DNA of 64,000 nucleotides from Faecalispora anaeroviscerum (GCF_947568225.1 NZ_CANOOQ010000001.1:1674001-1738000), one strand, 5' to 3'; positions 26,021 to 34,612 are shown, counted from the first letter of the stretch. A program made the numbers and translations. Notes: a model not told the origin generated them from the sequence alone.

Positions 26021-27433
26021 TTATGCGTTCTCTGCTCCCTTCTTTACGGAGACTTTGTAAATACGGTCCGAGAAGAAAATAACTACCAAACTGGCCACCA
26101 GAATTCCGAACTGGAAGAGCATATTAGCTCCAAAGCTGTAGTGCAGCATCATTAATACTGAGGCGGGCATAATGACGTACCCAAGTACAGACGAGAACGA
26201 AAAGCCCACAGAATAGTTGTTCAGAACACTGGATTTGAAATCCGGATCACAGATTTTCAGCAGCATCAGGCCGGTCAGGAACACCCCACAGCAGGTTCCC
26301 CAAATGGTCATCGCATGCTCAAACCAGTACTCGGGGAAAAACGCCTTGCTCAAAGCCATAATAAGAAAATAGGTGACGACGTACCCGCCGATCAGGAGGA
26401 CCACCAGCGGCGCGATATACTTCAACACAGCTTGAATGGGCAGGCTAGCAATGGAAGCCACGATCGCGTAATCAGAACAGGTCCCGGCAATTTTGGATTT
26501 GGTTTTGTCGTCGATCATGCTGCCAAGCCCGATTTTCTGAATGACAAAGTTCACCCCGAACATCACAATAATTGCATAAGCCCAGATCGGAACCTGACTG
26601 AAACCCGGCACCTTGTAGGCCTTGACCAGATTCATCACTATGTATGCCAAGCCACAACCACCCAGAATAATAGACAAATGGAAGGTCAGTGATTCGATCG
26701 AAGAGTTGAGCGTGGTATCTTTACCGGCCGATTTCTGCTTCGCGGGATCTCTCTCGTAGCCTCTGGCCATATCAGGAGGAAGATCGCCCGGTTTTGTCAG
26801 AATCGCGGTGTCCCCACGCCGAGCCGCGATGTTGATGGAGATAATGCCAATGATCATGCCGCCTACAATACCAAAGGTTGCCGTCGTGGAGGTAAGTCCC
26901 TGCGCAATCTTCCAGTAATCCAGATTATAATCGCGGTACATACTGCCGATGACGCCGGCTGTGCCGGGGCCTCCGTTAAAGCCGGCGAACAGTTCAAAGC
27001 CGAAGGTGGGGTACAGGTTTAATGCGGGCTGAATCACATCAAACAGCTTCTTTACACCAATGCCCAGCATTGTCTGAGCCGCACCCACCAGGGTGATCAA
27101 TCCGAATACCTTGATCACGTTTGTAGTGGCCTTAGTCGCCTTTCCTTCTTTCGTGCCGATCGCCATTCCCAGGGGAACGCTCGCAACCACCGGAACGATC
27201 AGAATGCCCGGGAGTGTCGACCATGTGGTAAGCCACGTTTCCGGGAATGGAATTCCACCGCCCTGCCAGACAATCGGGCCTACCAAACGACCGATCACAC
27301 CGCCGATAACCGAGGCGGGCAAAAATAGTTTACGGAAAGCCGGCACTACGCCGCGCAAAAAAGTGCCGATGAGCAGCAATACGCTCAAAGCGCAAAAGCT
27401 GTACAGGAGTTGAGTTAGTGTTGCCGAATTCAA
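26021..27433 (-). CDS. Sodium/glutamate symporter family (GltS-like) membrane carrier
   Basis: A 470-residue membrane protein with about twelve helices in the inverted-repeat arrangement of the ESS (sodium:glutamate) family. Visible marks are the LFLPASVIGGVIGRLVGP segment near residue 35, the FAGFNGGPGTAGVIG glycine-rich loop near 150 and a matching loop in the second half (FGMTIWGTCCGVFLTG-like region near 390). A hydrophilic stretch (residues 215-250) links the halves. The start is TTG at 27433 behind AAAGGAAG. It is the first gene of the operon with the amidohydrolase and is read away from the regulator at 27963, so that regulator probably controls it. The substrate may be glutamate or an acylated relative. 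Confidence 0.85.
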   Translation of the reverse strand: MNSATLTQLLYSFCALSVLLLIGTFLRGVVPAFRKLFLPASVIGGVIGRLVGPIVWQGGGIPFPETWLTTWSTLPGILIVPVVASVPLGMAIGTKEGKATKATTNVIKVFGLITLVGAAQTMLGIGVKKLFDVIQPALNLYPTFGFELFAGFNGGPGTAGVIGSMYRDYNLDYWKIAQGLTSTTATFGIVGGMIIGIISINIAARRGDTAILTKPGDLPPDMARGYERDPAKQKSAGKDTTLNSSIESLTFHLSIILGGCGLAYIVMNLVKAYKVPGFSQVPIWAYAIIVMFGVNFVIQKIGLGSMIDDKTKSKIAGTCSDYAIVASIASLPIQAVLKYIAPLVVLLIGGYVVTYFLIMALSKAFFPEYWFEHAMTIWGTCCGVFLTGLMLLKICDPDFKSSVLNNYSVGFSFSSVLGYVIMPASVLMMLHYSFGANMLFQFGILVASLVVIFFSDRIYKVSVKKGAENA

Positions 27434-27588
27434 AATAATTTCTTCCTTTCATCATGTGATTGTTGTCTGGCAAGGTTCTGATCATTTCATCTGCCGAAGA
27501 AAATTTCAAACAACTCCGGAAAGCCTCTTTTGAAAAGCTCCTTGGCGGGAAATTCTATCAGATACATCCAGACAGACCCTGCGTAACC

Positions 27589-27663
27589 TCAAGCAAAGTA
27601 ATCCTCCTTACGGACAGGCCGTTTCAGGGAATCCCTGCTCCAAAAAGATGCGTCACTGTACAT
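27589..27663 (-). CDS. possible 24-codon upstream open frame (leader peptide)
   Basis: ATG at 27663 with a strong AGAAAGGAG ribosome binding site six bases upstream, coding for MYSDASFWSRDSLKRPVRKE then four residues and a stop. A second AAGGAGG with a TTG-started 12-codon frame overlaps its end. Both lie about 155-230 bases ahead of the carrier gene, in its probable untranslated leader. No family is recognised, and whether they are translated is unknown. Confidence 0.3.
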   Translation of the reverse strand: MYSDASFWSRDSLKRPVRKEDYFA

Positions 27664-27962
27664 CTCTCCTTTCTGAATGTTTTGTGGCGGATTTAGGGGC
27701 TTTCCGCCAACACAGGACAATATAAAATCTCACAAATTTCCTCAAATCTCTTATCGGATTCCTGTGATATTTAGTGCATTTATGTCCTAAATTAAAGACT
27801 TTATTTTTTAGGATCTTTATTTTATATGAATATAACAATTCCGTTTGACTTTGTCAATTCAATGTGGTAGCATAATTACCGGATTTATTTTTTGGATTTA
27901 TTTAAAGATTTTGATTTCCGTTTTTAATCTGTGTCTTAATATTGTAGAGGAGTGGGTTTGCA
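27664..27962. other. divergent AT-rich control region
   Basis: About 300 AT-rich bases between the carrier leader and the regulator. TTGTCA and CATAAT-like elements lie near 27857-27875, ahead of the regulator, with imperfect spacing; no clear operator was found. Confidence 0.35.
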
Positions 27963-29276
27963 TTGATTACCGTCAGCATTATCAGCCCCAAAGTTTCTAT
28001 GAAAGCCATTAATCATGTGATTGACCACCAGGATTTTGGCTGTATTTTTTTGAAATATACCTATGACCGACAGGAGGATATTTTTGATATTTACCGCCAG
28101 TGCAAAGATAAATGCGACGTGATCTGTTTCAGCGGTGAGATGGGGCTTCACTTTATGCGAAACAATATTCCAAACTCCGTTGTTCCCTACACCTTTGTTT
28201 ACTACAATGAAATTCACGTACTCTCGATTCTTCTGAATTTTCTTGCAGAACACCCCACTATCCCGCTGAACCGCATCTATGTGGATTTTCTTACCCCGAT
28301 CAACGAATACATGAACCTGCCCCATTATCTGCCACCGGAGCACATGCCTTACTGCCATAACAGTGCGGACTACACTTACGAAACAATTCTGCAACGGCCA
28401 GTAGAGCTGTACCAGCAGGGAAAAATCGACTTTTTAATCACACGCTGCACAAATAATCTGGAGGCAATCCGCAAAGCGGGCATTCCGTTTCAGCACATTC
28501 TGCCAACAGAGGAGATGATCGCCGATGCCATTCGCGGCGCGCTTGATAAGTTGAGACTCTCTTTAGCGGGCAGCCAACGGCAGATGACCATACTGATTCA
28601 GCCTGTTTTTGCCGAAAACGCCAGTAATACGGAGATGGAATACGACCGTGTTACTCTATATAAGGCGCTCGTGGATTTCCGGCACGAAAACCATTTTGAT
28701 TTCCGCATTTCGCTAGGGGAATACCGCTTTGAGCTGACACCGCAGACCATTTCGGAAAAACAGCGGACGCTGCTTTCCAAGGAGTTGGTTTCTTATCTGG
28801 CCAACCGAACCAGCCTTAAGTTCCGGGTGGGCGTTGGCATAGGGGCAACAATGGATTCCGCAAGATACTGCGCCGAAACTGCCCTGCACGAAGCAGTGAC
28901 GTTCGGTAAAAACGACGGCTTTTTAATGGACGACAGCGAGGATTCTATGCTGACCGGCCCTCTCTCTTCGCCGACCACCCTGAGTTATAGTTACTCCAAC
29001 TACAAAGCGCAGCAGTATTCCAGCCAGAACAATATTGATGAGCGAAATCTTCTACGGATTATCGGCTTGTTTGAAATGGACAACGAGTCGATCATCACCT
29101 CCAAAAGCCTGGCGGACTGGCTGAACATCACGGTTCGCAGCTGCAATCGCATTTTATCTCAGCTGCTCGATTCCGGGCTGATCGAAGAGTTGCCTGTTCT
29201 GAAAAGCAACGAACGCGGCAGACCAATCCGGCAGTACCGCTTTCACATCGAAAACTGTTTAAAAACATTCCGGTAA
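27963..29276 (+). CDS. Transcriptional regulator with degenerate GGDEF-like middle domain and winged helix
   Basis: A 437-residue regulator, probably of the divergent carrier/amidohydrolase genes. The N-terminal part (1-200) is a sensor-like region of alternating strands and helices, reminiscent of PrpR-type N-terminal or periplasmic-binding folds. Residues 200-315 resemble a degenerate GGDEF or cyclase-like domain (a FRVGVGIGATMDSARYCAE segment near 285-305) with no GGDEF motif. Residues 355-430 form a winged helix (SLADWLNITVRSCNRILSQLL near 382) ending in a GRPIRQYRF wing. The start is TTG with GAGGAG ten or so bases upstream. A perfect terminator follows. The role is inferred from position; the ligand is unknown. 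Confidence 0.72.
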   Translation: MITVSIISPKVSMKAINHVIDHQDFGCIFLKYTYDRQEDIFDIYRQCKDKCDVICFSGEMGLHFMRNNIPNSVVPYTFVYYNEIHVLSILLNFLAEHPTIPLNRIYVDFLTPINEYMNLPHYLPPEHMPYCHNSADYTYETILQRPVELYQQGKIDFLITRCTNNLEAIRKAGIPFQHILPTEEMIADAIRGALDKLRLSLAGSQRQMTILIQPVFAENASNTEMEYDRVTLYKALVDFRHENHFDFRISLGEYRFELTPQTISEKQRTLLSKELVSYLANRTSLKFRVGVGIGATMDSARYCAETALHEAVTFGKNDGFLMDDSEDSMLTGPLSSPTTLSYSYSNYKAQQYSSQNNIDERNLLRIIGLFEMDNESIITSKSLADWLNITVRSCNRILSQLLDSGLIEELPVLKSNERGRPIRQYRFHIENCLKTFR

Positions 29277-29280
29277 ATAG

Positions 29281-29319
29281 AAAAAGCTCCGATCGAAACA
29301 ATGTCGATCGGAGCTTTTT
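29281..29319 (+). terminator. Rho-independent terminator of the regulator gene
   Basis: Perfect 16-bp stem AAAAAGCTCCGATCGA / TCGATCGGAGCTTTTT with a seven-base loop. Confidence 0.9.
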
Positions 29320-29331
29320 CTCGGCAGCCTT

Positions 29332-29594
29332 TTAATTCAGAAAGCAATTTTTGATTATTATAGATCCCAAAACCGGACAAAACAGCCCGATCTGAAAAGC
29401 GGTAAGCTCGCATCTGGCTTCCGCCATAAAGTGATCTTTCCCCTCCGGGAAAGGCATCCGCTCCTTGCCCGCTTCAATGATCTTGAGCAGCCAGACCATA
29501 CATCGGGCATTTTTCCGGATGGTCTGTACACCCTCTTCATCCCGAAGCGCCTCTCTCTGTCCATACCATGCGGGGATTTTACCTTGTATTTTGT
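29332..29594 (-). pseudogene. C-terminal remnant of a flavodoxin-fold (NAD(P)H-dependent oxidoreductase) gene
   Basis: The minus-strand frame ends at 29332 and its middle reads ALRDEEGVQTIRKNARCMVW followed by LLKIIEAGKE, similar in layout to the last helix of flavodoxin-family oxidoreductases (a MAWLLKxIEAGK pattern). The frame has no start codon with a ribosome binding site and merges upstream with the remains of the acetyltransferase, so it looks like a truncated gene. The family match is from memory and moderate. A second overlapping open frame (29358-29564) has no family features. Confidence 0.4.
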
Positions 29595-29945
29595 TCAATG
29601 CAGCAGAGCTGTCTCTTGTTCGAATTCCAATTTGCGTTTCTCCCAATAGGCTGTATTTTCCGGTGTGACTTCTCTAATCACTTTGCAGGGATTTCCGGCG
29701 GCGATCACCCCGGACGGAATCGATTTTATGACCACTGATCCGGAGCCAATAATGCTGCCGCTGCCAATATCCACACCGCCGTTGACAACCGCGTGCCTTC
29801 CGATCCACACATCGTCCCCAATGGTAACCCGACTGCAAACTTCAGCAGGCTTGCCCTCACCCCGGGGTCAATGGGGTGCGCAGGGGGATAAATTCCAACC
29901 TACGGCCCAAGCATCACGTTATTGCCGATCGTCACGGGGAGCAGC
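29595..29945 (-). pseudogene. Decayed maltose O-acetyltransferase (hexapeptide repeat)
   Basis: The minus strand codes for hexapeptide-repeat acetyltransferase pieces in two frames. The first piece reads VTIGNNVMLGP, then an in-frame TAG, then VGIYPPAHPIDPGVRASLL; the second resumes one frame over as SRVTIGDDVWIGRHAVVNGG and continues GSGSVVIKSIPSGVIAAGNP to a normal C-terminus. The family order (GDNVxxGPxVxIYxxxHPxD, then GDDVWIGG) shows that this was one gene, now carrying a stop, a frameshift near 29840 and no N-terminal part. The remaining 71-residue open frame at 29595-29810 is therefore unlikely to be functional. Confidence 0.75.
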
Positions 29946-29956
29946 GCCGCTTCCTT

Positions 29957-30136
29957 TCATTTTTTGAGGTCGTCATGTATCTGATCAATTCCTTTGCGTA
30001 CAACATCTGACCGTGTTATTTTCAACTCTTTTGCGCATTCATCAAGTTTAGACATTGATGTATCGTCAAGACGAACACGAAACATTGTATGCTTGGAATC
30101 GGGCGATACCGGACGCCCGATTTTCTTTAGCGACAT
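29957..30136 (-). CDS. Ribbon-helix-helix (CopG/Arc-type) DNA-binding protein
   Basis: A 59-residue protein with the ribbon-helix-helix layout: a beta strand (TMFRVRLDDTSMSKL), helix A (DECAKELK) and helix B (ITRSDVVRKGIDQIHDDL). Such proteins bind DNA as dimers through the strand. ATG 30136 is chosen since AAGGAGG stands five bases before it; the in-frame GTG two codons upstream would leave no space. The promoter is flanked and overlapped by two GTAGCTAC palindromes, which strongly suggests self-repression. No toxin gene is present next to it; the downstream gene is a decayed acetyltransferase, so it may be an orphan antitoxin or a simple repressor. Confidence 0.82.
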   Translation of the reverse strand: MSLKKIGRPVSPDSKHTMFRVRLDDTSMSKLDECAKELKITRSDVVRKGIDQIHDDLKK

Positions 30137-30148
30137 ACGCACCTCCTT

Positions 30149-30192
30149 CCCGTAGCTACAACAATTATATTCTCGTAGCTACGGGAAGTCAA
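30149..30192 (-). promoter_or_regulatory. sigma-A promoter with twin palindromic operators of the RHH gene
   Basis: TTGACT (30187-30192) and TATAAT (30164-30169) are 17 bases apart. CCCGTAGCTAC (30149-30159) and GTAGCTACGGG (30175-30185) form an 11-bp inverted repeat; each contains the palindrome GTAGCTAC. One lies between -35 and -10, the other between the start point and the ribosome binding site, 23 bases centre to centre (about two helix turns). Confidence 0.8.
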
Positions 30193-30220
30193 TGTTATTT
30201 TAAAAATCGTATTGCAGCCT

Positions 30221-30267
30221 AAAAAGGATACCCAGCATCTGATAAGATGCTGGGTATCCTTTTTTTT
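30221..30267 (+). terminator. Perfect 20-bp hairpin with T-run
   Basis: Bases 30221-30240 pair with 30245-30264 with a four-base loop, followed by further T. No plus-strand gene ends just before it; it probably shields the zinc-ribbon gene from read-through or ends an unseen RNA. Confidence 0.8.
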
Positions 30268-30269
30268 AT

Positions 30270-30297
30270 TTGAAATTAATCCAAAATATGGTAATAT
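30270..30297 (+). promoter_or_regulatory. probable sigma-A promoter of the zinc-ribbon gene
   Basis: TTGAAA (30270-30275) and TAATAT (30292-30297) with 16 bases between, 20 bases before the ATG's AAGGAGG. Confidence 0.5.
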
Positions 30298-30317
30298 GAG
30301 AAAAAGGAGGAGATGCC

Positions 30318-31253
30318 ATGTATTGCAAAAACTGCGGAGAACAAATTCCTGAAAACAGTAATTTCTGTTCACATTGTGGAGCTGTCATCAACGCATGTGA
30401 AACCGACCCGATAAGTGAATCAACAGCACCAGAGGATGTAACTAAATCGAAGGATTTAGATGAAAACAAGGGCTGCAGAACAATATTCTGTGCAGTCATG
30501 ATTTCCATATTCTTGTTCTCTCTTATTTCAATTATATCTCTCAATTACAAAAGTCCTGATGTTCCAGCGTCGACCTCTTCCACCCCAACGATAGAATCAT
30601 CGCTGCCTGAGGTGTTATCCCAGGAGCAAATTCTCACTAGAAAGGCTTTTGAGATGGGGACACAAGGGAACATTGAAAGCAGCATTAAAAAACTTTTAAA
30701 GAATCCTGATACTGCTGTGTTTACACACGATAAGTCGAGCTGGACAGCACACAATGCGATTTTAACCGGCAGTGGAACAGTTGCTTATAAAAATTCCAAA
30801 GGTCAGAGCGTTTCAGAGCCCTTTACCGTAAGCGTAATCATGACTGACAAATACTATTATCCTCTGTACGTAGAATTAAACAAAACGGTCTCGCTTGACG
30901 ATCGAAAAGGAGTAAACAGCTTGGGGATCGTCACAAAAACCGGTGCATCCATTTTTAATGCAAAACAGTCAAATCCGCTCTTTCAAGATGAAGATGGTGA
31001 TCTTGTTGTAGTCTATGATGAAAATTCAGTGAAAATCACTTTAGACGAGTATAACCGAATTGAAACCGGAATGAGGTACGAGGAAGTTACCGAAATAGTC
31101 GGTTCCTACGGTGTAGAAATGGCCCATTCGGAATTTGCGGGCTACCAAACATTAATTATTGGCTGGGAAGGCATCGGTGATTTGGGAGCTAACGCAAATG
31201 TCACTTTTAGCGTCGGTCGAGTTTATGCGAAAGGTCAATGCGGTTTAAGATAA
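30318..31253 (+). CDS. Zinc-ribbon, single-pass membrane protein with DUF3862-like C-terminal domain
   Basis: A 311-residue protein. Residues 3-21 form a zinc ribbon (CKNCG and CSHCG). One membrane helix follows (about 52-75), then a Ser/Thr/Pro-rich linker, then an outside or periplasm-side-equivalent part. Residues 105-210 form a beta-rich domain of unknown type, and residues 235-311 resemble DUF3862 (ITLDEYNRIETGMRYEEVTEIVGSYG, then WEGIGDLGANANVTFSVGRV), a small BamE-like fold. AAGGAGGAG lies seven bases before the ATG. Proteins of this build are common in Clostridia, but their role is not known. It is monocistronic with its own terminator. Confidence 0.85.
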   Translation: MYCKNCGEQIPENSNFCSHCGAVINACETDPISESTAPEDVTKSKDLDENKGCRTIFCAVMISIFLFSLISIISLNYKSPDVPASTSSTPTIESSLPEVLSQEQILTRKAFEMGTQGNIESSIKKLLKNPDTAVFTHDKSSWTAHNAILTGSGTVAYKNSKGQSVSEPFTVSVIMTDKYYYPLYVELNKTVSLDDRKGVNSLGIVTKTGASIFNAKQSNPLFQDEDGDLVVVYDENSVKITLDEYNRIETGMRYEEVTEIVGSYGVEMAHSEFAGYQTLIIGWEGIGDLGANANVTFSVGRVYAKGQCGLR

Positions 31254-31260
31254 TATACAC

Positions 31261-31290
31261 GCGGCAGGTTAACCTGCCGCTATTTCTTTT
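31261..31290 (+). terminator. Rho-independent terminator of the zinc-ribbon gene
   Basis: GCGGCAGGTT and AACCTGCCGC form a perfect 10-bp palindrome followed by TATTTCTTTT, seven bases past the stop. Confidence 0.7.
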
Positions 31291-31497
31291 GGCTCTATAA
31301 AAAATGTTGGCGTTAACACATAAAAAGGAGCAGCTCGACGCCACTCCTTCTTCTTCCCATTTGGGGTTACCCCAACTATTGACATAGAGTCAAAAAATGC
31401 TGTCAGCCGGTGTAAAACCAGAACATTCTGCGACCCGTGTTCTACCTTGCGCTTATTTTTGCGAAGCAGCCAGACGTTGCTCGGGGATTTTCCTCAT

Positions 31498-33573
31498 TTA
31501 GAAAAAGCGTTCCTCCATTTGATTCGGGGCATATGCGCCAGATTGCGATGGCCTTTCCAGAATAAACTTTGCAACCTCCTGCTGCAAGGTTTGAGCCTGT
31601 GCCGCCAGCTCTTCACTGGAGGCTGAGCTTTCTTCTGCCGTGGCCGCATTATTCTGAACCACAGCGGAAACCTGCGACAGCCCCAGCGTAATCTGTTCCA
31701 TCGCGCTGGCCTGCTCCACAGACGCACGCTCTACTTTGCGAATAGAATCATTTGCCCTTTCTGCCCGTTCGCCCACCTCTAACAGAATGCGCGAGGTGTT
31801 TTCCGCCATGTCGCCGCCTTTTTGAACTACATTTTTGGACTTCAGAATTAAAGCAGTCGTCTGCTTGGCTGCGTCTGCCGATTTTGCCGCCAGATTGCGC
31901 ACTTCATCCGCTACCACCGCAAAACCTTTTCCTGCAGTGCCGACCCGTGCGGCCTCAACCGCAGCGTTTAAAGCAAGAATATTGGTCTGGAAGGCGATCT
32001 CTTCAATCACCTTTGCAATACTTGAAATTTGCTCCGAAGAGTCGCGGATTTCATCCATGGCGCTGGTTAGCTTTTGCATCTCTTTATTGCTCTGTGCTAT
32101 CCCGTTACCGGCCTGTGCCACGTATTCGGTAGCCTGCCGCACATTTTGAACGTTGTCCTCTGCCTGCTGCTCTACGGCAGCAATAGAGGCTGTCAATTCC
32201 TGCACGGTGGCCGCCTGCTCGGAGGCTCCCGCGGCCAGAGCCTGCGCTGCGGAGGATACTTGCTCCGCCCCGGAATTCACCTGCCGGGCAGCGGTATCAA
32301 TTAAAGAAAGCGTTTGATTCAGCGAGCTTGAAATCTGCACCAGCGCGGTTTGAATCGGTGCAAAATCACCAATATATTCCAGGTCCATCTGCACACGCAT
32401 ATCTCCCTGGGACATTTGGTAAAGCTTTTCAGAAATATTTTGTATGTAGCTTTGCAAAGACGAAACGGTTGATCTCAAGGCATCGGCCAGAACGCCCATC
32501 TCATTCTGAGATTTATATTCCAGTGCAATATTCAAATTGCCTCTCGATAACTGTGTTGCTACCTCTGCCATTTCAACCAAAGGCCGCGAAATGACGCGCC
32601 TGACGAATATCAGCAAAATTACAATCGTCAGAAGTACCAGCATCACCTCTAATACTATAGAAATCATAGTGGTGGCATTTATTTTCGCATTCGAGGCCTC
32701 CAGAGAAAGGCCGGCAAAATAAATACCGATCGCCTGATTATCGGAATTCAGAATCGGTTGGTAAGCAGTGGCGTAAGGAACACCCAAGATATCTGCCGAA
32801 TCAAAATACTGCGTTTTTTCTTCTAAAATAATTTTAGCAATTTTTTGGTTCAGCTTTGTGCCGATGGCACGCTTACCATTGCTGATAATTGTGGTATTGA
32901 CTCGCTCGTCTCCCACAAAAACGGTAAACTCATTCCCAGTCATGCTTTTCATCTTGTCTACAAACTTGGTATCTACCAGGGAATACCCGGTTGAGATTGC
33001 CCCGATAATTTTGCCCGATGCATCTTTGATTGGCGAACCGGTACGAATACTCAGCTTAATTTCACTGCCAATATCGGTATGTGTTGAAGTTTCTCCTTTC
33101 AGAGCCATCGCAATATTGCTCTGATTGATCACTGAATCACCTTTTTTATCACTGTGGGTACGCGCAATCACGTTCCCCTTGCTATCAACGATCGTCACAA
33201 AGTTTACATCCATTGCCTTCGCCTTGACAGACTGATTGACCGCTGTTTTAACAGCAGCGGCATCGCGCAATTGTACTGCGCGGATCACCGCATCATCCGC
33301 CGCCAAATTTTGAGCGGCTGTGGCAGACTTTGTTTTTTCATCTTCCAGAATAGAATTCATGGTAGCAAGCGCCATTTGGCTTCTTTCTGTGTTAATCTGT
33401 TTAATTAAGCTGCGGTTACTGACAGACATATAGGCCACTGATACAATGCCTACGATGAAAATAGCACAGGCCGCGAACAAAGCCAACTGAAACCCAAGCC
33501 TGCGAATCAGCGGCAGCTTTCCAGAGTGAGCAGCGGGTTGCGGGATGTGCTTTGCTGTTTTTGATTTGATCAT
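31498..33573 (-). CDS. Methyl-accepting chemotaxis protein with extracellular Cache-type sensor
   Basis: A 691-residue transmembrane chemoreceptor. TM1 at about 27-50, an extracellular Cache-type sensor (about 55-305, with FVTIVDSKGNVIARTHSDK and GAISTGYSLVD), TM2 at about 308-330, HAMP (330-385), and a long cytoplasmic coiled-coil signalling domain with the highly conserved hairpin tip EEIAFQTNILALNAAVEAAR and AVVADEVRNLAAKS. The tip should contact CheA and CheW. Ligand unknown. AAGGGG precedes the ATG. Unlike the tandem array at 57-64 kb, no clear sigma-D promoter was found; a TTGACA lies near 33660. The C-terminus has no CheR-tether pentapeptide. Confidence 0.93.
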   Translation of the reverse strand: MIKSKTAKHIPQPAAHSGKLPLIRRLGFQLALFAACAIFIVGIVSVAYMSVSNRSLIKQINTERSQMALATMNSILEDEKTKSATAAQNLAADDAVIRAVQLRDAAAVKTAVNQSVKAKAMDVNFVTIVDSKGNVIARTHSDKKGDSVINQSNIAMALKGETSTHTDIGSEIKLSIRTGSPIKDASGKIIGAISTGYSLVDTKFVDKMKSMTGNEFTVFVGDERVNTTIISNGKRAIGTKLNQKIAKIILEEKTQYFDSADILGVPYATAYQPILNSDNQAIGIYFAGLSLEASNAKINATTMISIVLEVMLVLLTIVILLIFVRRVISRPLVEMAEVATQLSRGNLNIALEYKSQNEMGVLADALRSTVSSLQSYIQNISEKLYQMSQGDMRVQMDLEYIGDFAPIQTALVQISSSLNQTLSLIDTAARQVNSGAEQVSSAAQALAAGASEQAATVQELTASIAAVEQQAEDNVQNVRQATEYVAQAGNGIAQSNKEMQKLTSAMDEIRDSSEQISSIAKVIEEIAFQTNILALNAAVEAARVGTAGKGFAVVADEVRNLAAKSADAAKQTTALILKSKNVVQKGGDMAENTSRILLEVGERAERANDSIRKVERASVEQASAMEQITLGLSQVSAVVQNNAATAEESSASSEELAAQAQTLQQEVAKFILERPSQSGAYAPNQMEERFF

Positions 33574-33768
33574 GTAGTTTCTTCCCCTTCAAAGATCGTG
33601 TTCTTCTTCGTTTTGTCAGGTGGACACCTTCACCGATGAAAATGTCCAAACCCTATTGTGTCAAACTGATACAAGAGCGGTCTTTCGGTGTTTATCTCAA
33701 ATTGAGCAACAAAAAGCCTCCCACATAATGTAACTACTCCATCGCACAAAATCCAACTGCAACACAAC

Positions 33769-33813
33769 AAAAAAACTCGTGTGTTTACCAGGATAACCCA
33801 GTAAACACACGAG
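33769..33813 (-). terminator. Rho-independent terminator of the tRNA
   Basis: CTCGTGTGTTTAC pairs with GTAAACACACGAG and is followed on the minus strand by TTTTTTT, 11 bases after the tRNA CCA end. Confidence 0.9.
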
Positions 33814-33824
33814 TGCAAAGCAAT

Positions 33825-33909
33825 TGGTGCGGCTAATGGGACTTGAACCCATACGAGATAACTCACACGCCCCTCAAACGTGCCTGTCTGCCAGTTCCAG
33901 CACAGCCGC
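33825..33909 (-). tRNA. tRNA-Leu(GAG)
   Basis: An 85-base tRNA with encoded CCA. Acceptor stem GCGGCTG pairs with TAGCCGC. The anticodon arm has a CACGT/GCGTG stem (one G-U pair) and the loop TTGAGGG, giving anticodon GAG. The T-arm has GGGTTCAAGTCCC, and the long variable arm expected of tRNA-Leu is present (GTGAGTTATCTC). Confidence 0.95.
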
Positions 33910-34003
33910 ATTTCTGCAAAATGATATACCGAGCAGACACCGAGCCGACTCGACGAAGAGTATTATATCATTCCGGAGAAAGACTTGTCAACTAAAAATC
34001 ACT

Positions 34004-34612
34004 TTATTTCAAAAGTTTTTCGACAAGAATACTGTATTCCTCATAAGTCATCATGCTGTTAAGCACTTTCAGTAGCGCGTTTGTCGCAAGATGCTCCGGC
34101 AGCTTCAGGTGCAGAAGCAGGAGCCTGCGGTTTTGCGCGCTGTTCTCCCCGCCGGTCAGACCATCGCGGAACAGATCGGCTTTTTCAATCTTTCGCACCG
34201 CCGAAGAAGCTTCCCGCACTGGGGCGTTTTCTTCCTCACAAAGTACGCCTGCGCGGTCGAGCGCCTCTAAAATCTGCTGCTTAGAAACACCCTCCACCCC
34301 AAGCTTGCCTTCCTTCGAGCCTTTTTCCTTGCGGCGCTCCTTGCCCAGAACATCGGGAATATAAGCATGCTTGATATATTTCTCAGGGATTGCGCTCATC
34401 AGGTGGTGGCGGATTAAAAAACCGGCGGAGTCACTATCGGTCAGGATTAAAAGGCCTCGCGTTTCCGCCATGCGGCGAATGAGCGCCATCTGCTGCTCAT
34501 CCTTAAAAATATGAAAGCCGCGCGTTTCGATAATCAGGCCGTCGATGATCGAGGACAGTTTGATTTTATCGTACTTCCCCTCAACAATCACAGCCTCTTT
34601 GATTTTGATCAA
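34004..34612 (-). CDS. RNase M5-like Toprim-domain ribonuclease
   Basis: A 202-residue protein of the RNase M5 (RnmV) family, which matures 5S rRNA in Firmicutes. The Toprim fold is at residues 1-110: VIVEGKYDKIKL carries the conserved Glu, and LLILTDSDSAGFLIR the Asp-x-Asp. The remaining 90 residues match the C-terminal helper domain, with a KGKLGVEGVSKQQILEAL-like segment (residues 100-118). Its start overlaps the end of holA by four bases (ATGA), so it is translationally coupled in the comEC-holA operon. In Bacillus rnmV lies elsewhere (near ksgA), so linkage to holA is notable. Confidence 0.85.
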   Translation of the reverse strand: MIKIKEAVIVEGKYDKIKLSSIIDGLIIETRGFHIFKDEQQMALIRRMAETRGLLILTDSDSAGFLIRHHLMSAIPEKYIKHAYIPDVLGKERRKEKGSKEGKLGVEGVSKQQILEALDRAGVLCEEENAPVREASSAVRKIEKADLFRDGLTGGENSAQNRRLLLLHLKLPEHLATNALLKVLNSMMTYEEYSILVEKLLK

